Positions 8,518 to 17,271 of a stretch of DNA of 64,000 bases are shown here, one piece after another. Position numbers and translations under genes: made by a program. Every line of letters starts with the position of its first letter. Position 1 is the stretch's first letter. Source of the stretch: Escarpia spicata (Eukaryota > Annelida > Polychaeta > Sabellida > Siboglinidae); NCBI GenBank assembly GCA_963995525.1, contig OZ023206.1, forward strand, positions 5,145,120-5,209,119. Direction: 5' to 3'. The notes beneath the pieces were generated by a model. That model was not told where the DNA came from. It saw nothing but the letters and a program-made list of their open reading frames with translations, and ran no database searches.

Positions 8518-8715
8518 ATGCCGTCGATACAACGAACGGTCGCCGTCGTCGGTCTCATCGTCATCGCGGTTATCGCTCTCTATATAATATTCGTCGTTCA
8601 TTGGTCGTCGTCGTCGTCGTCGTCGTCGTCATGGTGTCCGGGTGGAGTCGTCGTCGTCGTCCAAAACGAAACCTTCGAAAACGAAACGACGACGACGACG
8701 ACGACGCTGAACTGA
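8518..8715 (+). CDS. Small single-pass membrane protein
   Basis: 65 residues starting at ATG 8518, two bases after the preceding stop. Residues about 5-28 (TVAVVGLIVIAVIALYIIFVV) form a strong transmembrane segment, followed by a serine run and a threonine run encoded by TCG/ACG repeats. The 3' 85 bases overlap the integrase gene in another frame. The repeat-encoded tail means length may be unstable between copies. Possible virion membrane or lysis role is speculative. Confidence 0.5.
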   Translation: MPSIQRTVAVVGLIVIAVIALYIIFVVHWSSSSSSSSSWCPGGVVVVVQNETFENETTTTTTTLN

Positions 8716-9767
8716 ATGAACTCTACTTCGATCCGAAACGGGCGGGGAGTTACGGAGGTGTCGACGCGTTGCACCGGGCGTCAAAGGGGGGACGACGACG
8801 ACCGGATGTCGAGAGGTGGCTAGCGGCGCAGGACGCTTATACTCTACACAAACCGGTTAAAAGACGTTTCAAACGACGTTGCGTCAACGTGGGCGGTCAA
8901 AACCAGCAGTGGCAAGCCGATCTGGTCGATCTGACTAGGTTAAAAAAACACAACGACGGTGTAACATTTCTATTGACGGTCATCGACGTGTTTTCGAAGC
9001 GGGCGTGGTGCGTTCCGTTGAAGAATAAGTCCGGCGCATCGCTCGTCGCGGCCTTCGCGCGTCTGCTGAACGACGCGCCGCCGAACGCGCTGCAGACCGA
9101 TAAGGGGACCGAGTTTCTGAACCGACCCCTGCAAACGTTCCTAAAGAGTCGCGGCGTTCATCATTTCGTGACGCATAACGAGGAGACTAAAGCGAGCGTC
9201 GTGGAACGATTCAATAGGACTTTGAAAACGCGCATGTGGCGTTATTTTACGAAACACGAGACGCTGCGCTACGTAGAGGCGTTACCGGATTTCGTGCATT
9301 CGTACAACAACGCCTATCATCGAAGCATCGGAAGGACGCCGGCGAGCGTCGACGCGACGAATCAGGAGGACGTATGGCAACGCCTGTACGGCGGCGGCGG
9401 CGGCGGTAGGGAGAAAAAACCGAAACTTCGCGAAGGAGATCGCGTGCGTATCAGTAAGACGAGGGGTCAATTCAAAAAAGGATACATGCCTAACTGGAGC
9501 GAGGAACTCTTCACCGTCGTAGAGGTGCATCCATCCGAACCGCCCGTTTATCGCCTGAAGGACGACGCCGGGACACCGGTAGAGGGCGCCTTCTACGAAC
9601 AGGAAGTACAACGCGTAGTCGTTCCGAAGGACAAACTGTATCGAGTGGAGGCGGTTCTGCAGCGGCGGCGTCGTCGCGGCGGCGGGTCGGAGGCGCTCGT
9701 GAAATTGAGCGGTTACCCGGCCTCCTTCAACAGTTGGATCGACGCCGCGGCGCTCGTGGACCTATAG
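8631..9767 (+). CDS. Polinton integrase (RVE, DDE) with C-terminal chromodomain
   Basis: 378 residues from the first ATG (8631). An N-terminal basic/acidic low-complexity stretch is followed by the conserved lead-in FDPKRAGSYGGVDALHRA and YTLHKPVKRRFKRR. The catalytic core shows D97 (WQADLVDL), D157 (LQTDKGTEF) and E192 (SVVERFNR), i.e. D...D-35-E spacing. The C-terminal segment YRVEAVLQ...VKLSGYPASFNSWID is a chromodomain, as in many Polinton integrases, and may steer integration to histone-marked chromatin. All catalytic residues are present and the frame is intact, so this copy could in principle act in trans on elements with matching ends, such as the fold-back element at 37-45 kb. Confidence 0.93.
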   Translation: MVSGWSRRRRPKRNLRKRNDDDDDDAELNELYFDPKRAGSYGGVDALHRASKGGRRRPDVERWLAAQDAYTLHKPVKRRFKRRCVNVGGQNQQWQADLVDLTRLKKHNDGVTFLLTVIDVFSKRAWCVPLKNKSGASLVAAFARLLNDAPPNALQTDKGTEFLNRPLQTFLKSRGVHHFVTHNEETKASVVERFNRTLKTRMWRYFTKHETLRYVEALPDFVHSYNNAYHRSIGRTPASVDATNQEDVWQRLYGGGGGGREKKPKLREGDRVRISKTRGQFKKGYMPNWSEELFTVVEVHPSEPPVYRLKDDAGTPVEGAFYEQEVQRVVVPKDKLYRVEAVLQRRRRRGGGSEALVKLSGYPASFNSWIDAAALVDL

Positions 9768-9768
9768 C

Positions 9769-10077
9769 ATGCGTTGGACGCGTCAAGAGGAATGCTGGCG
9801 ACTGCACGAGTCGTGCTTATGCAGGGGAACGTCGCTCCTCCCGTATAAGGGGCCCTGCTGTACCCGCAGACCGCAGTGGCGCGATGATGATGATCGACGA
9901 GGCGGCGGCGAGGGACGAGCAGCAGCCGAAGAAGAAGACTACCAAAGAGGACTCCGTCGACGCCGCAACTGGTTCAGAGCAGCCGACGAAGACTACCAAC
10001 GAGGACTCCGTCGACGCCGTCGAGAACGCCGACGACTCCACCGTCCACGAACCCGATCCATGGCGGCTCTGCGGTAA
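9769..10077 (+). CDS. Possible small overlapping ORF after integrase
   Basis: 102-codon frame with ATG one base after the integrase stop. The first ~38 residues have several Cys and Trp (EECWRLHESCLC), but the rest is R/D/E-rich text that mirrors the overlapping membrane-protein gene in another frame. It may be a short real protein or only a shadow; no family recognised. Confidence 0.2.
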   Translation: MRWTRQEECWRLHESCLCRGTSLLPYKGPCCTRRPQWRDDDDRRGGGEGRAAAEEEDYQRGLRRRRNWFRAADEDYQRGLRRRRRERRRLHRPRTRSMAALR

Positions 10078-10288
10078 CGAATGCCCAAAGGCCGAAATCG
10101 TATTCCTCTGTCAGGTCATCGTCCTGTACTTCGTCATCGCCGTTAGTATATACAATCTGACGCGGGGGCAAGGCGACTCCAATCTGTGGACGGCGCTGTT
10201 GAGCAGCTGTCTCGGTTATCTGCTCCCGAGTCCGTCTATGAGCGGCGGCGGCGGTCGACGACGACGAGACGATGGCGGTATCGTCTGA
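9884..10288 (+). CDS. Polinton-associated transmembrane protein
   Basis: 135 residues from the first of three consecutive ATGs (9884). The N-terminal half is acidic and contains an internal duplication (KTTKEDSVDA and KTTNEDSVDA). It is followed by CGNECPKAEIVFLCQVIVLY, a membrane segment (about 72-95), then NLTRGQG and a second hydrophobic stretch LWTALLSSCLGYLLPSP. Proteins with this PKxEIVFxCQV...LWTALLSSxxGYLLPxP layout are common next to the capsid genes of invertebrate Polintons; their function is unknown, perhaps a virion membrane or assembly protein. It overlaps the next gene by 17 bases. Confidence 0.65.
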   Translation: MMMIDEAAARDEQQPKKKTTKEDSVDAATGSEQPTKTTNEDSVDAVENADDSTVHEPDPWRLCGNECPKAEIVFLCQVIVLYFVIAVSIYNLTRGQGDSNLWTALLSSCLGYLLPSPSMSGGGGRRRRDDGGIV

Positions 10289-11138
10289 CTTTTACCTGAC
10301 GCTACCGAGCAACGCGTCTATGAAGCGGCACCCAGAAAATACGTTTACGCACTACATCACGACGCTGCCGCGACGTTTTGACCTGCCTGGCGGAGAATGG
10401 GAATGCGGACTGGTGACGCTACAGTATCCGCACACGTGGTACAACGTGAGAGAGGCGGACGCCACGTTCTACCTGTCGGCGCCACGCGGTGAGATGGGTC
10501 TTTTCACGACCATGGACGGTATCGGAATATACCGACAGGGTACGATTACTCACGGTTTCTACAACAACATTTACGTGCTACTGCGCGAGCTCAACGAGGC
10601 GCTAATGAAATTGTGTACCGATAAGGTCAAGGTGCGTCTAGAGTACAGTGGCGTCTCTAACCGAATGACGCTGCGTATGTCGGCGGGTGTCGCCTTTACC
10701 CTACCCGATACGAGCCGTCTGAAGAGCGTGCTAGGTTTCCATAAGAACGTTATCGTAAGTCCGCCGATGATGAGGCCCGAACCGGAAGTCGTCGTTATCG
10801 AGACGAGCCCCGCCGCGTACATGTACGCGTACGAAGGTCGCAATACGGTGGATATGAAGGCGGGCGTCGACACCCTGTACGTGTACACGGATCTCGTGGA
10901 ATCGCGCGTCGTCGGCGACGTGTACGCGCCGCTCCTTCGAAATATCGCCGTCTTCGGTACGAACGGTAGCGTTATTTCGGAAACGTTCGACCGCGTCCAA
11001 TACGTGAAGCTGCTGCGGCATCAATTCGACACGATCGAGGTCGATATAAGAGACGATTGCGGTCAACCGATACCATTCGAGCGGGGGAAGCTAGTGGCGA
11101 CGCTTCACATCAGACGCTGTAAATCGAGATTGTTTTAA
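10272..11138 (+). CDS. Minor capsid (penton-like) protein candidate
   Basis: 288 residues, intact. The N-terminus (FYLTLPSNASMKRHPENT, then FTHYITTLPRRFDL and WECGLVTLQYPHTWYNV) and the remaining beta-rich sequence match the protein encoded directly upstream of the major capsid gene in invertebrate Polintons and adintoviruses, which is predicted to be a single-jelly-roll penton-type vertex protein. Gene order supports this: it is followed by the pX-like protein and the major capsid protein. The exact structural class is inferred from family position rather than from a motif I can prove by eye. Confidence 0.7.
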   Translation: MAVSSDFYLTLPSNASMKRHPENTFTHYITTLPRRFDLPGGEWECGLVTLQYPHTWYNVREADATFYLSAPRGEMGLFTTMDGIGIYRQGTITHGFYNNIYVLLRELNEALMKLCTDKVKVRLEYSGVSNRMTLRMSAGVAFTLPDTSRLKSVLGFHKNVIVSPPMMRPEPEVVVIETSPAAYMYAYEGRNTVDMKAGVDTLYVYTDLVESRVVGDVYAPLLRNIAVFGTNGSVISETFDRVQYVKLLRHQFDTIEVDIRDDCGQPIPFERGKLVATLHIRRCKSRLF

Positions 11139-11143
11139 CCACC

Positions 11144-11551
11144 ATGCCGAACCCGTACGAGGACTACTATGTTCGACAGGTCGGCGGTCAACTACCGGTC
11201 TTCGTCGGCGGTCGGGGTCAACGAGGACACGGTCTGGGTAATATCTTCGGGAGCCTGTTTCGAAGCGTCATGCCACTTTTTAAGAGAGGCGCTATGGCGT
11301 TGGGAAAACGCGCGCTCAAAACCGGCGTGCACGTGGCGCGGGACGTCGTCGGCGGCGGCAATCTGAAAGCGTCGGTAAAACGACGCGCGAAGGAGGCCGG
11401 CGTCGATCTTCTCGACGGCCTATTGAAAGGGCCGGCGCCGAAGAAGAGACGGTTGAAAAAAAGACCGCCTATAAAGAAGCCGCGTCGAACGGCGACGACC
11501 GTCAGTAGACGGAAGAGAGGGCGTCGACCGGTCGATATATTCGACGCGTAA
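11144..11551 (+). CDS. Basic adenovirus pX/pVI-like virion protein
   Basis: 135 residues, starting 5 bases after the previous stop. The N-terminal YYVRQVGGQ and GRGQRGHGLGNIFGSLFR lead into a helical region (about 43-85: PLFKRGAMALGKRALKTG, then ARDVVGG), and the C-terminus is strongly basic (KKRRLKKRPPIKKPRR). This layout (glycine-rich lead, amphipathic helix, basic tail) is that of the adenovirus-type core or membrane-lytic proteins reported between the minor and major capsid genes of Polintons and adintoviruses. Likely role: condensing the genome or membrane disruption at entry; inferred from similarity of layout. Confidence 0.7.
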   Translation: MPNPYEDYYVRQVGGQLPVFVGGRGQRGHGLGNIFGSLFRSVMPLFKRGAMALGKRALKTGVHVARDVVGGGNLKASVKRRAKEAGVDLLDGLLKGPAPKKRRLKKRPPIKKPRRTATTVSRRKRGRRPVDIFDA

Positions 11552-11553
11552 CG

Positions 11554-12721
11554 ATGGCGTTCGTAAAGACAGCGTGCGAGGGCGTGAAGGCCGAACTGGA
11601 CCTGTTCACCGGACCGCTGACGCAGAAGAGCATCGAGAGCAGTCATTGGACCGTCTACCAACCGCTGACGGCTCTCGACGCCGGCGGTCCCATCGAGTTC
11701 CTCATTCCGGGGTCGGGTAACGACTATACGGACCTGGCGACCCTTCAAACGTACGTCCGCTTCAAAGTGGTTCAGGGGGACGGTACCGATCTGGCGGCCG
11801 GCAACAACGTGGCGCCGGTCAACAATTTCCTCCATTCGATGTTCAGTCAAATCGACGTGTCGCTGAACGGTACGCTCGTGACGCCATCGACCAATACGTA
11901 CGCGTATCGGTCCTACATCGAGACCCTGCTGAGTTACGGTAGCGACGCGAAACGATCACATCTCACGGGGTCGTTGTGGTACAAAGACAGCGCCGGACAC
12001 ATGAACGCGCGCGGGGACGACAACACCGGGTTCGTAGCGCGGCGCGATCCTGCGGCGGGCAGCACCGAGGTGGAGATGATGGGACACCTGCACGTCGACG
12101 CGTTTACGCTAAACCTCCTCCTACCGAGCGGCATCGACACGAAAATACGCATGGTCCAGTCGAAGGACGCCTTCGCGCTCATGGGCGCGGCTGCCGCGCC
12201 GGGGTGGCGTATCTTGATACGCTCGATTTGCCTGTTCGTCCGAAAAGTGAAGTTGAACCCGGAAGTCGAGCTGGGTCACATCAAAGCGTGGACTTTGGGA
12301 ACGGCTAAGTTTCCGATGCGCCGCGTCGACTGCAAGTCGTTCTCGATAGCCGCGGGTACGCTATCGCACACGCACGAGAACCTGTACATGGGTGCGATTC
12401 CGAAACGCATAATCCTGATGATGATCGACAACGCCGCCTACAACGGAGACTACACTAGAAATCCGTTCAACGCGCAGTACAACGACATAACCTTCCTCGT
12501 GCTCGCCGTCGACGGACGTCAGGTGCCGAGCAAGCCGCTGCAGCCGGACTTCCCGCACCACCGGTGCATACGAAGCTACATGAATCTCTTCGAAGCCACC
12601 GGAAAGGCGGGCGAGGACGAGGGGAACGACATATCGCGCTCGGACTTCGAAGCCGGCTACACCGTCTTCGCTTTCGACCAGACCCCCGACTGTTGCGACG
12701 GGGATCATTTCAACGTCGTGC
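11554..12721 (+). CDS. Major capsid protein (double-jelly-roll type), cut by gap
   Basis: 389 residues are readable before the N run. It starts 2 bases after the previous stop. The segments ESSHWTVYQPLTALD, GPIEFLIPGSGNDYTDL, FSQIDVSLNGTLVTPS and TYAYRSYIETLL, and later ARRVDCKSFSIAAG-type beta-rich text, are those of the Polinton/adintovirus hexon-like protein (the family also annotated in invertebrates as F54H12.2-like). It builds the icosahedral shell. No stop or frameshift occurs in the visible part. The C-terminus is missing because of the gap; the frame that reopens after the gap is not related to this protein. Confidence 0.9.
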
Positions 12722-12921
12722 NNNNNNNNNNNNNNNNNNNNNNNNNNNNNNNNNNNNNNNNNNNNNNNNNNNNNNNNNNNNNNNNNNNNNNNNNNNNNNN
12801 NNNNNNNNNNNNNNNNNNNNNNNNNNNNNNNNNNNNNNNNNNNNNNNNNNNNNNNNNNNNNNNNNNNNNNNNNNNNNNNNNNNNNNNNNNNNNNNNNNNN
12901 NNNNNNNNNNNNNNNNNNNNN
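12722..12921. other. Assembly gap (200 N)
   Basis: Exactly 200 N, a common placeholder for a gap of unknown size. The Polinton-like element enters on the left; AT-richer, non-element sequence leaves on the right. Confidence 0.98.
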
Positions 12922-13320
12922 CTGGGGGACAATTGCCATCCCCCCGCCGATAGCTACGGCCGTAGCTTAGCAATAAGGATCATCAAGTCATCAATTTTGA
13001 TGTCAAGTATCAGACATTCCGACGTATATTTTATTGACATTGTGGCCCCCAAATGTTTTTCTTTGCTACAAAAACATAGGGCTATTTTTTTAAGCGAAAC
13101 ATTGATCTGCCTCTACACAGTATATTCCCGGAAGAATTACTCAGTGATTGAATAAATCGTGTGATTTTGTCACTACGTCATCATCTACCGTTCTCTAACG
13201 TTGCAGGGAACTGCCCTAAGCCGAACGCAGGCAGACGTGGATCCAATGAAAACTGAGGTAGAGTTATGGAGTGTCTTGAAGGTGGTCAAAGTCTTTGTTT
13301 GACGCATGTTTTCTAACAGT
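12922..13320. other. Unassigned sequence after the gap
   Basis: No similarity to the viral genes or the TIR. A 16-bp perfect palindrome AGCTACGGCCGTAGCT lies near 12951-12966. Nothing else recognised. Confidence 0.5.
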
Positions 13321-13321
13321 T

Positions 13322-14490
13322 CCAAAGTGTTGGTGGGAACTCATAAAATGACAGGAAGAAGACCAGGACAACGTTTCACTAACATTCGTATGAACTCATA
13401 AAATGACAGGAGAAGACCAGGACAACGTTTCTCTAACATTCGTATGAGCTCATAAAACGACAGGAAGAAGACCAGGACAACGTTTCACTAACTTTCGTAT
13501 GAACTCATAAAACGAAAGGAAGAAGACTAGGGCAACGTTTCACTAACATTCGTATGAACTCATAAAATGACAGGAGAAGACCAGGGCAACGTTTCTCTAA
13601 CATTCGTATCAGCTCGTAAAACGACAGGAAGAAGACCTGGACAACGTTTCACTAACATTCGTATGAACTCATAAAATGATGGGAAGACCAGGGCAACGTT
13701 TCTCTAACATTCGTATCAGCTCGTAAAACGACAGGAAGAAGACCAGGACAACGTTTCACTAACATTCGTATGAACTCATAAAACGAAAGGAAGAAGACCA
13801 GGGCAACGTTTCACTAACATTCGTATGAACTCATAAAATGACAGGAGAAGACCAGGGCAACGTTTCTCTAACATTCGTATCAGCTCATAAAACGACAGGA
13901 AGAAGACCAGGGCAACGTTTCACTAACATTCGTATGAACTCATAAAACGAAAGGAAGAAGACCAGGGCAACGTTTCACTAACATTCGTATGAACTCATAT
14001 AATGACAGGAGAAGACCAGGGCAACGTTTCTCTAACATTCGTATCAGCTCGTAAAACGACAGGAAGAAGACCAGGACAACGTTTCACTAACATTCGTATG
14101 AACTCATAAAATGACAGGGAAGACCAGGGCAACGTTTCTCTAACATTCTTATGAACTCATAAAACGACAGGAAGAAGACCAGGACAACGTTTCTCTAACA
14201 TTCTTATGAACTCATAAAACGACAGAAGAAGACCAGGCCAACGTTTCTCTAACATTCGTATGAACTCATAAATTGACAGGAGAAGTCCAGGACAACGTTT
14301 CACTAACATTCGTATGAACTCATAAAATTACAGGAGAAGACCAGGACAACGTTTCTCTAACATTCCTATGAACTCATAAAATGACAGGAAGAAGACCAGG
14401 GCAACGTTTCTCTAACATTCGTATGAACTCATAAAATGACAGGAGAAGACCAGGACAACGTTTCTCTAACATTCGTATGAACTCAGAAAC
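13322..14490. repeat. 54-55-bp satellite, about 21 copies
   Basis: Units run gaactcataaaatgacagga, agaagaccaggacaacgttt, cwctaacattcgtat. Copies vary by a 3-base aga indel and by tatgaactcataa versus tatcagctcgtaa types, which alternate in parts of the array. Confidence 0.95.
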
Positions 14491-14683
14491 TTGATTTTGC
14501 TCTTTAAAATCTATTGCACTCTGTAACAGTGATGTATACTTTCGCTGGTTTCACCCGGAAATGGTGTCATTGGTGATACGACGCAGGATTTCTGTATATT
14601 CACAAAGGTCCTCAAATTTAACAACGGATTCACTTTTAATCATGGATTTTCTAATATTTTCCTTACGACCTCATGATCCCAAT

Positions 14684-14684
<1 letters not shown>

Positions 14685-14770
<86 letters not shown>
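14685..14770. repeat. (TG)n microsatellite
   Basis: About 43 TG repeats. Confidence 0.97.
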
Positions 14771-14771
<1 letters not shown>

Positions 14772-14970
14772 TGGTCCCCATAAGTTGTTCACTTGGTTTA
14801 GATAGTCTTCTAATATCTTCATTACGACCTCATTATCTCAGTGAGATGGTCCCCAGAAGTTGTTCCCTTGGTTTAGATACTCTTCTAATATCTTCCTTAT
14901 GACGTCATTATGTATGTGAGACGGTCTACAGAAGTCGTCCACTTGGCTTAGATACTCTTCTAATATTCAA
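14771..14970. repeat. About 75-bp tandem repeat, 2.5-3 copies
   Basis: Copies share gatggtcccc, agttgttcmcttggtttaga and cttctaatatcttc. A related half unit sits just before the TG run (14640-14684). Confidence 0.7.
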
Positions 14971-15235
14971 TAATAATGAGAAAGCATATTGCTACATATG
15001 GTTCTGCGACATGGAGAGTGACACACGCAACAACAGAAAACCTCCAAACATTCGTAAACAAATGTCTCAGATACATCCTCTAAATGAAATGGTAATGAAG
15101 ATAGAAGAGTATCTAAGACGACGGATATAGAGTTCATAAGGAGGACAAACCAAACCTGCACCAAAAGTTAAGAGGTATCCCAATAAAATGATCACACCCT
15201 CCAGAAGGAAATCTGAAATGCTTTGAGTCAGAGTT
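14971..15235. other. Unassigned sequence
   Basis: AT-rich sequence without a recognisable gene or repeat. Confidence 0.4.
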
Positions 15236-15450
15236 TACAAAGGAAATCGCAAGGGAAAAGAAAACCATTTAGACCCTAACAGTTGAAGGCGATGCGTAGC
15301 CGTAGAAATGAAAACAAAAAAAGAAAACCATTTCAACCATAAAACAGTTGAAGGCGATACGTAGCCGGAGAAATAAAGACAAAACAACAAAACCATTTAG
15401 ACCCTAAAACAGTTGAAGGCCATACGTAACCGGAGAAATAAAGACGAATA
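15236..15450. repeat. About 65-bp tandem repeat, 3-4 copies
   Basis: Repeated accatttagaccctaaaaca, gttgaaggcgatacgtagcc and ggagaaataaagac, with progressive divergence. Confidence 0.7.
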
Positions 15451-15713
15451 AAACCATCTGGAAAAACGTATGCGTTGGAGAAGACATAGAGTGCCGCTTA
15501 TGTACATTCTTCTTCTTCCTCCTCGTTACCAGCCAACGTCAACATTTTGAAGACCAGTAATTGTTGTTTCAGGATGTACGCGTCGGAGTTGTAGAGCAAC
15601 GCGTGAAGATAGTTTGCAGCTGCATAGATGAGTTTGTGGGTTGGCGGGGAGGGGGCACATGACATGAATGGGTGTAGGGGAGAGGGGGTCCGCTGGGCGG
15701 TGCTGATTTTATT

Positions 15714-15967
15714 TACGGAAATAGAAATGGGCACCAGCCCTAGCCTTGAAGCAGCCAAGGCTGGGGGCTGACACTACTTCCTCTGGAAATCCGTTCCAGT
15801 CTGACATGGTCGTGTGGAAGAATTGAGAATTTCCTGTAGTCCTTTCTGAAGGATAGTTTCTGGAATGGCTTGCTGTGGTGACATCTAGGTCTATGGGCGG
15901 TGCTGTCAAATTCTGGCTGGAGATATTTACTGGGTCATTGAAGATCTTGAATAACGTCGTGAGGCGG
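15714..15967 (-). pseudogene. C-terminal LINE ORF fragment
   Basis: Minus-strand reading gives LFKI-type text, then a segment TTMSDWNGFPEEVVSAPSLG and CFKARAGAHFYFRK before the stop, the C-terminus typical of CR1/Jockey-like LINE proteins. It is cut at 15967 by the LTR retrotransposon; the same LINE protein occurs again at 21167-21500. Confidence 0.7.
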
Positions 15968-16122
15968 TGTTAGATCCTTGATCGAGGAACCGTTTACCAT
16001 GCCTCGTTTCCTCTTTTCCTTTTACATCTCAATGTGTCACAATAAACGTGTTCATACTTTCTCTACGAGAATCTTCATTCTATAATGTCGCTGTACGCAC
16101 AGCCCACGGCCAGTACACGACA
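15968..16122 (+). repeat. 5' LTR (155 bp)
   Basis: Begins TGTTAGATCC and ends CACGACA. Followed by ttaattggcgacgaggt, the likely primer-binding region starting with TGGCGACGAGG. Confidence 0.93.
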
Positions 16123-16196
16123 TTAATTGGCGACGAGGTAAACTGACAACTCTACGAGTTACTTTGAACTAGACTACGTCTAATTTCTGTGTGAAA

Positions 16197-16766
16197 ATGG
16201 AAACTGTCGCTGACGTCGCACATTTTTCGCTGGAGCCGACTGACAGCGCAGGCCATCGCTGGGAGCGTTGGGTGAGGCGCTTTGAGAACTTTGTGGTGGC
16301 TAAAGACATTCAGAACGATACAAGAATGAGAGCGATGTTGCTTCATTATGCTGGTGAGGCAGTGTTTGAATTGAGTGAAGCAGTGGGGGTGACAGAAAAT
16401 GATGATTTCGCAGAAACCAAGCGGAAGCTCACTGCTTACTTCAGGCCGCAGTGCAATGAAGAATATGAAATATTCAAGTTCCGACAGGCTGAACAGACGT
16501 CGTCAGAGACGCTGGACCAATTCAATACACGATTGCAGCAACTAGCCAAAAACTGTAAGTTCCATGAGAAAGACAGAGAAGTGAAGTCGCAAATCATCCA
16601 AAAATGTGCCATGTCAAAAGTGCGTGACAAGGGGTTAAGTGAACCTACAATCACGCTAGAGAAGTTACTGACGTTCGGGCGCACACTGGAAGCTACGCTA
16701 CAGCAGTCGAAGATCATGAGAAACTCTTTCGTCCGTGCCGAGGCCTGTCCACGCCGTATCGAATGA
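16197..16766 (+). CDS. gag: Gag capsid part of the Ty3/gypsy element
   Basis: 190 residues from ATG 16197 (an in-frame GTG two codons upstream is unlikely). The sequence has the retrotransposon Gag pattern: GHRWERWVRRFENFV near the N-terminus, FAETKRKLTAYFRPQ, and EIFKFRQAEQTSSETLDQF followed by LAKNCKF. Gag forms the particle that packages element RNA. The zinc knuckle is missing here because the frame ends at 16766; it continues in a different frame (16735-17271), so a frameshift separates capsid and nucleocapsid. Since the knuckle normally stays with Gag, this looks like a mutation and not a programmed gag-pol shift. Confidence 0.8.
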   Translation: METVADVAHFSLEPTDSAGHRWERWVRRFENFVVAKDIQNDTRMRAMLLHYAGEAVFELSEAVGVTENDDFAETKRKLTAYFRPQCNEEYEIFKFRQAEQTSSETLDQFNTRLQQLAKNCKFHEKDREVKSQIIQKCAMSKVRDKGLSEPTITLEKLLTFGRTLEATLQQSKIMRNSFVRAEACPRRIE

Positions 16767-17271
16767 CGAGGGGCAGCGCAACTCTTCACGTGGAGGTTTC
16801 AGCTTTGGTCGCCAGGTGGCGACACACAGAGATCGCAATCCACCAAGAAAGCGTTTTCCGCCTGATCGCCAAGGGACGCCACATCGAGACGATCGACCAG
16901 TCGTGAGCAGTCAGCAGCGGTACAGACGTCACAAGGGGGCAGCACCGGCATGCTCAGCCTGTGGTGGACCGCCACACGACGATCGGCGAATGCGCAAAGC
17001 TTGGGGCAGGAGATGCTACAAGTGTCAAAAGCTAAATCACTTTGCTAATGTGTGCAATGCAAACACTCAACAGACACACTTAGTAGAAAATGACACACAC
17101 TTGCAACGCAATGACAAGTTATGTGAAGACACATACACACTTGGCTTGTATCACACAAGTGCCACCCACACCATACCACCGTACATTTGCAATGTCCAGA
17201 TAGAGGGAAGTGAAGTGGCTATGGAGATAGATACCGGAGCAGCAGTTTCGCTTATATCGGTGGATGAGTGA
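16735..17271 (+). pseudogene. Nucleocapsid zinc knuckle and protease start, broken by TGA
   Basis: Frame change relative to Gag. Contains the knuckle-like CYKCQKLNHFANVC and then the retropepsin start VAMEIDTGAAVSLISV with the catalytic DTG. A TGA at 17269-17271 stops it a few residues later, while the rest of the protease and pol continue in the same frame, so this is a simple nonsense mutation. Confidence 0.8.

Larger units (their letters stand above)
5742..12721 (+). mobile_element. Polinton/Maverick-like (adintovirus-like) element, left part
   Basis: The element starts at AGTAGTAT, the same end as the fold-back element further right, and carries about ten tightly packed + strand genes with a GC-rich, CGA/GTC-heavy codon style unlike the flanks. 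Recognised modules are an A32/FtsK-type packaging ATPase, an RVE integrase with chromodomain, a candidate minor capsid protein, a basic pX-like protein and a double-jelly-roll-type major capsid protein. Together these define a Polinton or endogenous adintovirus. No B-family DNA polymerase, adenain-type protease or right TIR is seen; those parts may be inside or beyond the N run at 12722-12921, or lost. One gene (ATPase) has a frameshift. Confidence 0.88.

Noticed and set aside
12951..12966. Palindrome AGCTACGGCCGTAGCT as a possible element end or recombination site
   Set aside because: Single short palindrome with no partner, and not related to the TIR.
12361..12973. Open frames running across the N gap
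   Set aside because: N codons are unreadable; only the major capsid frame up to 12721 is supported.
16735..16766. Programmed gag-pol frameshift in the first gypsy element
   Set aside because: The break lies before the zinc knuckle, which normally belongs to Gag, and the element has other lesions; mutation is simpler.
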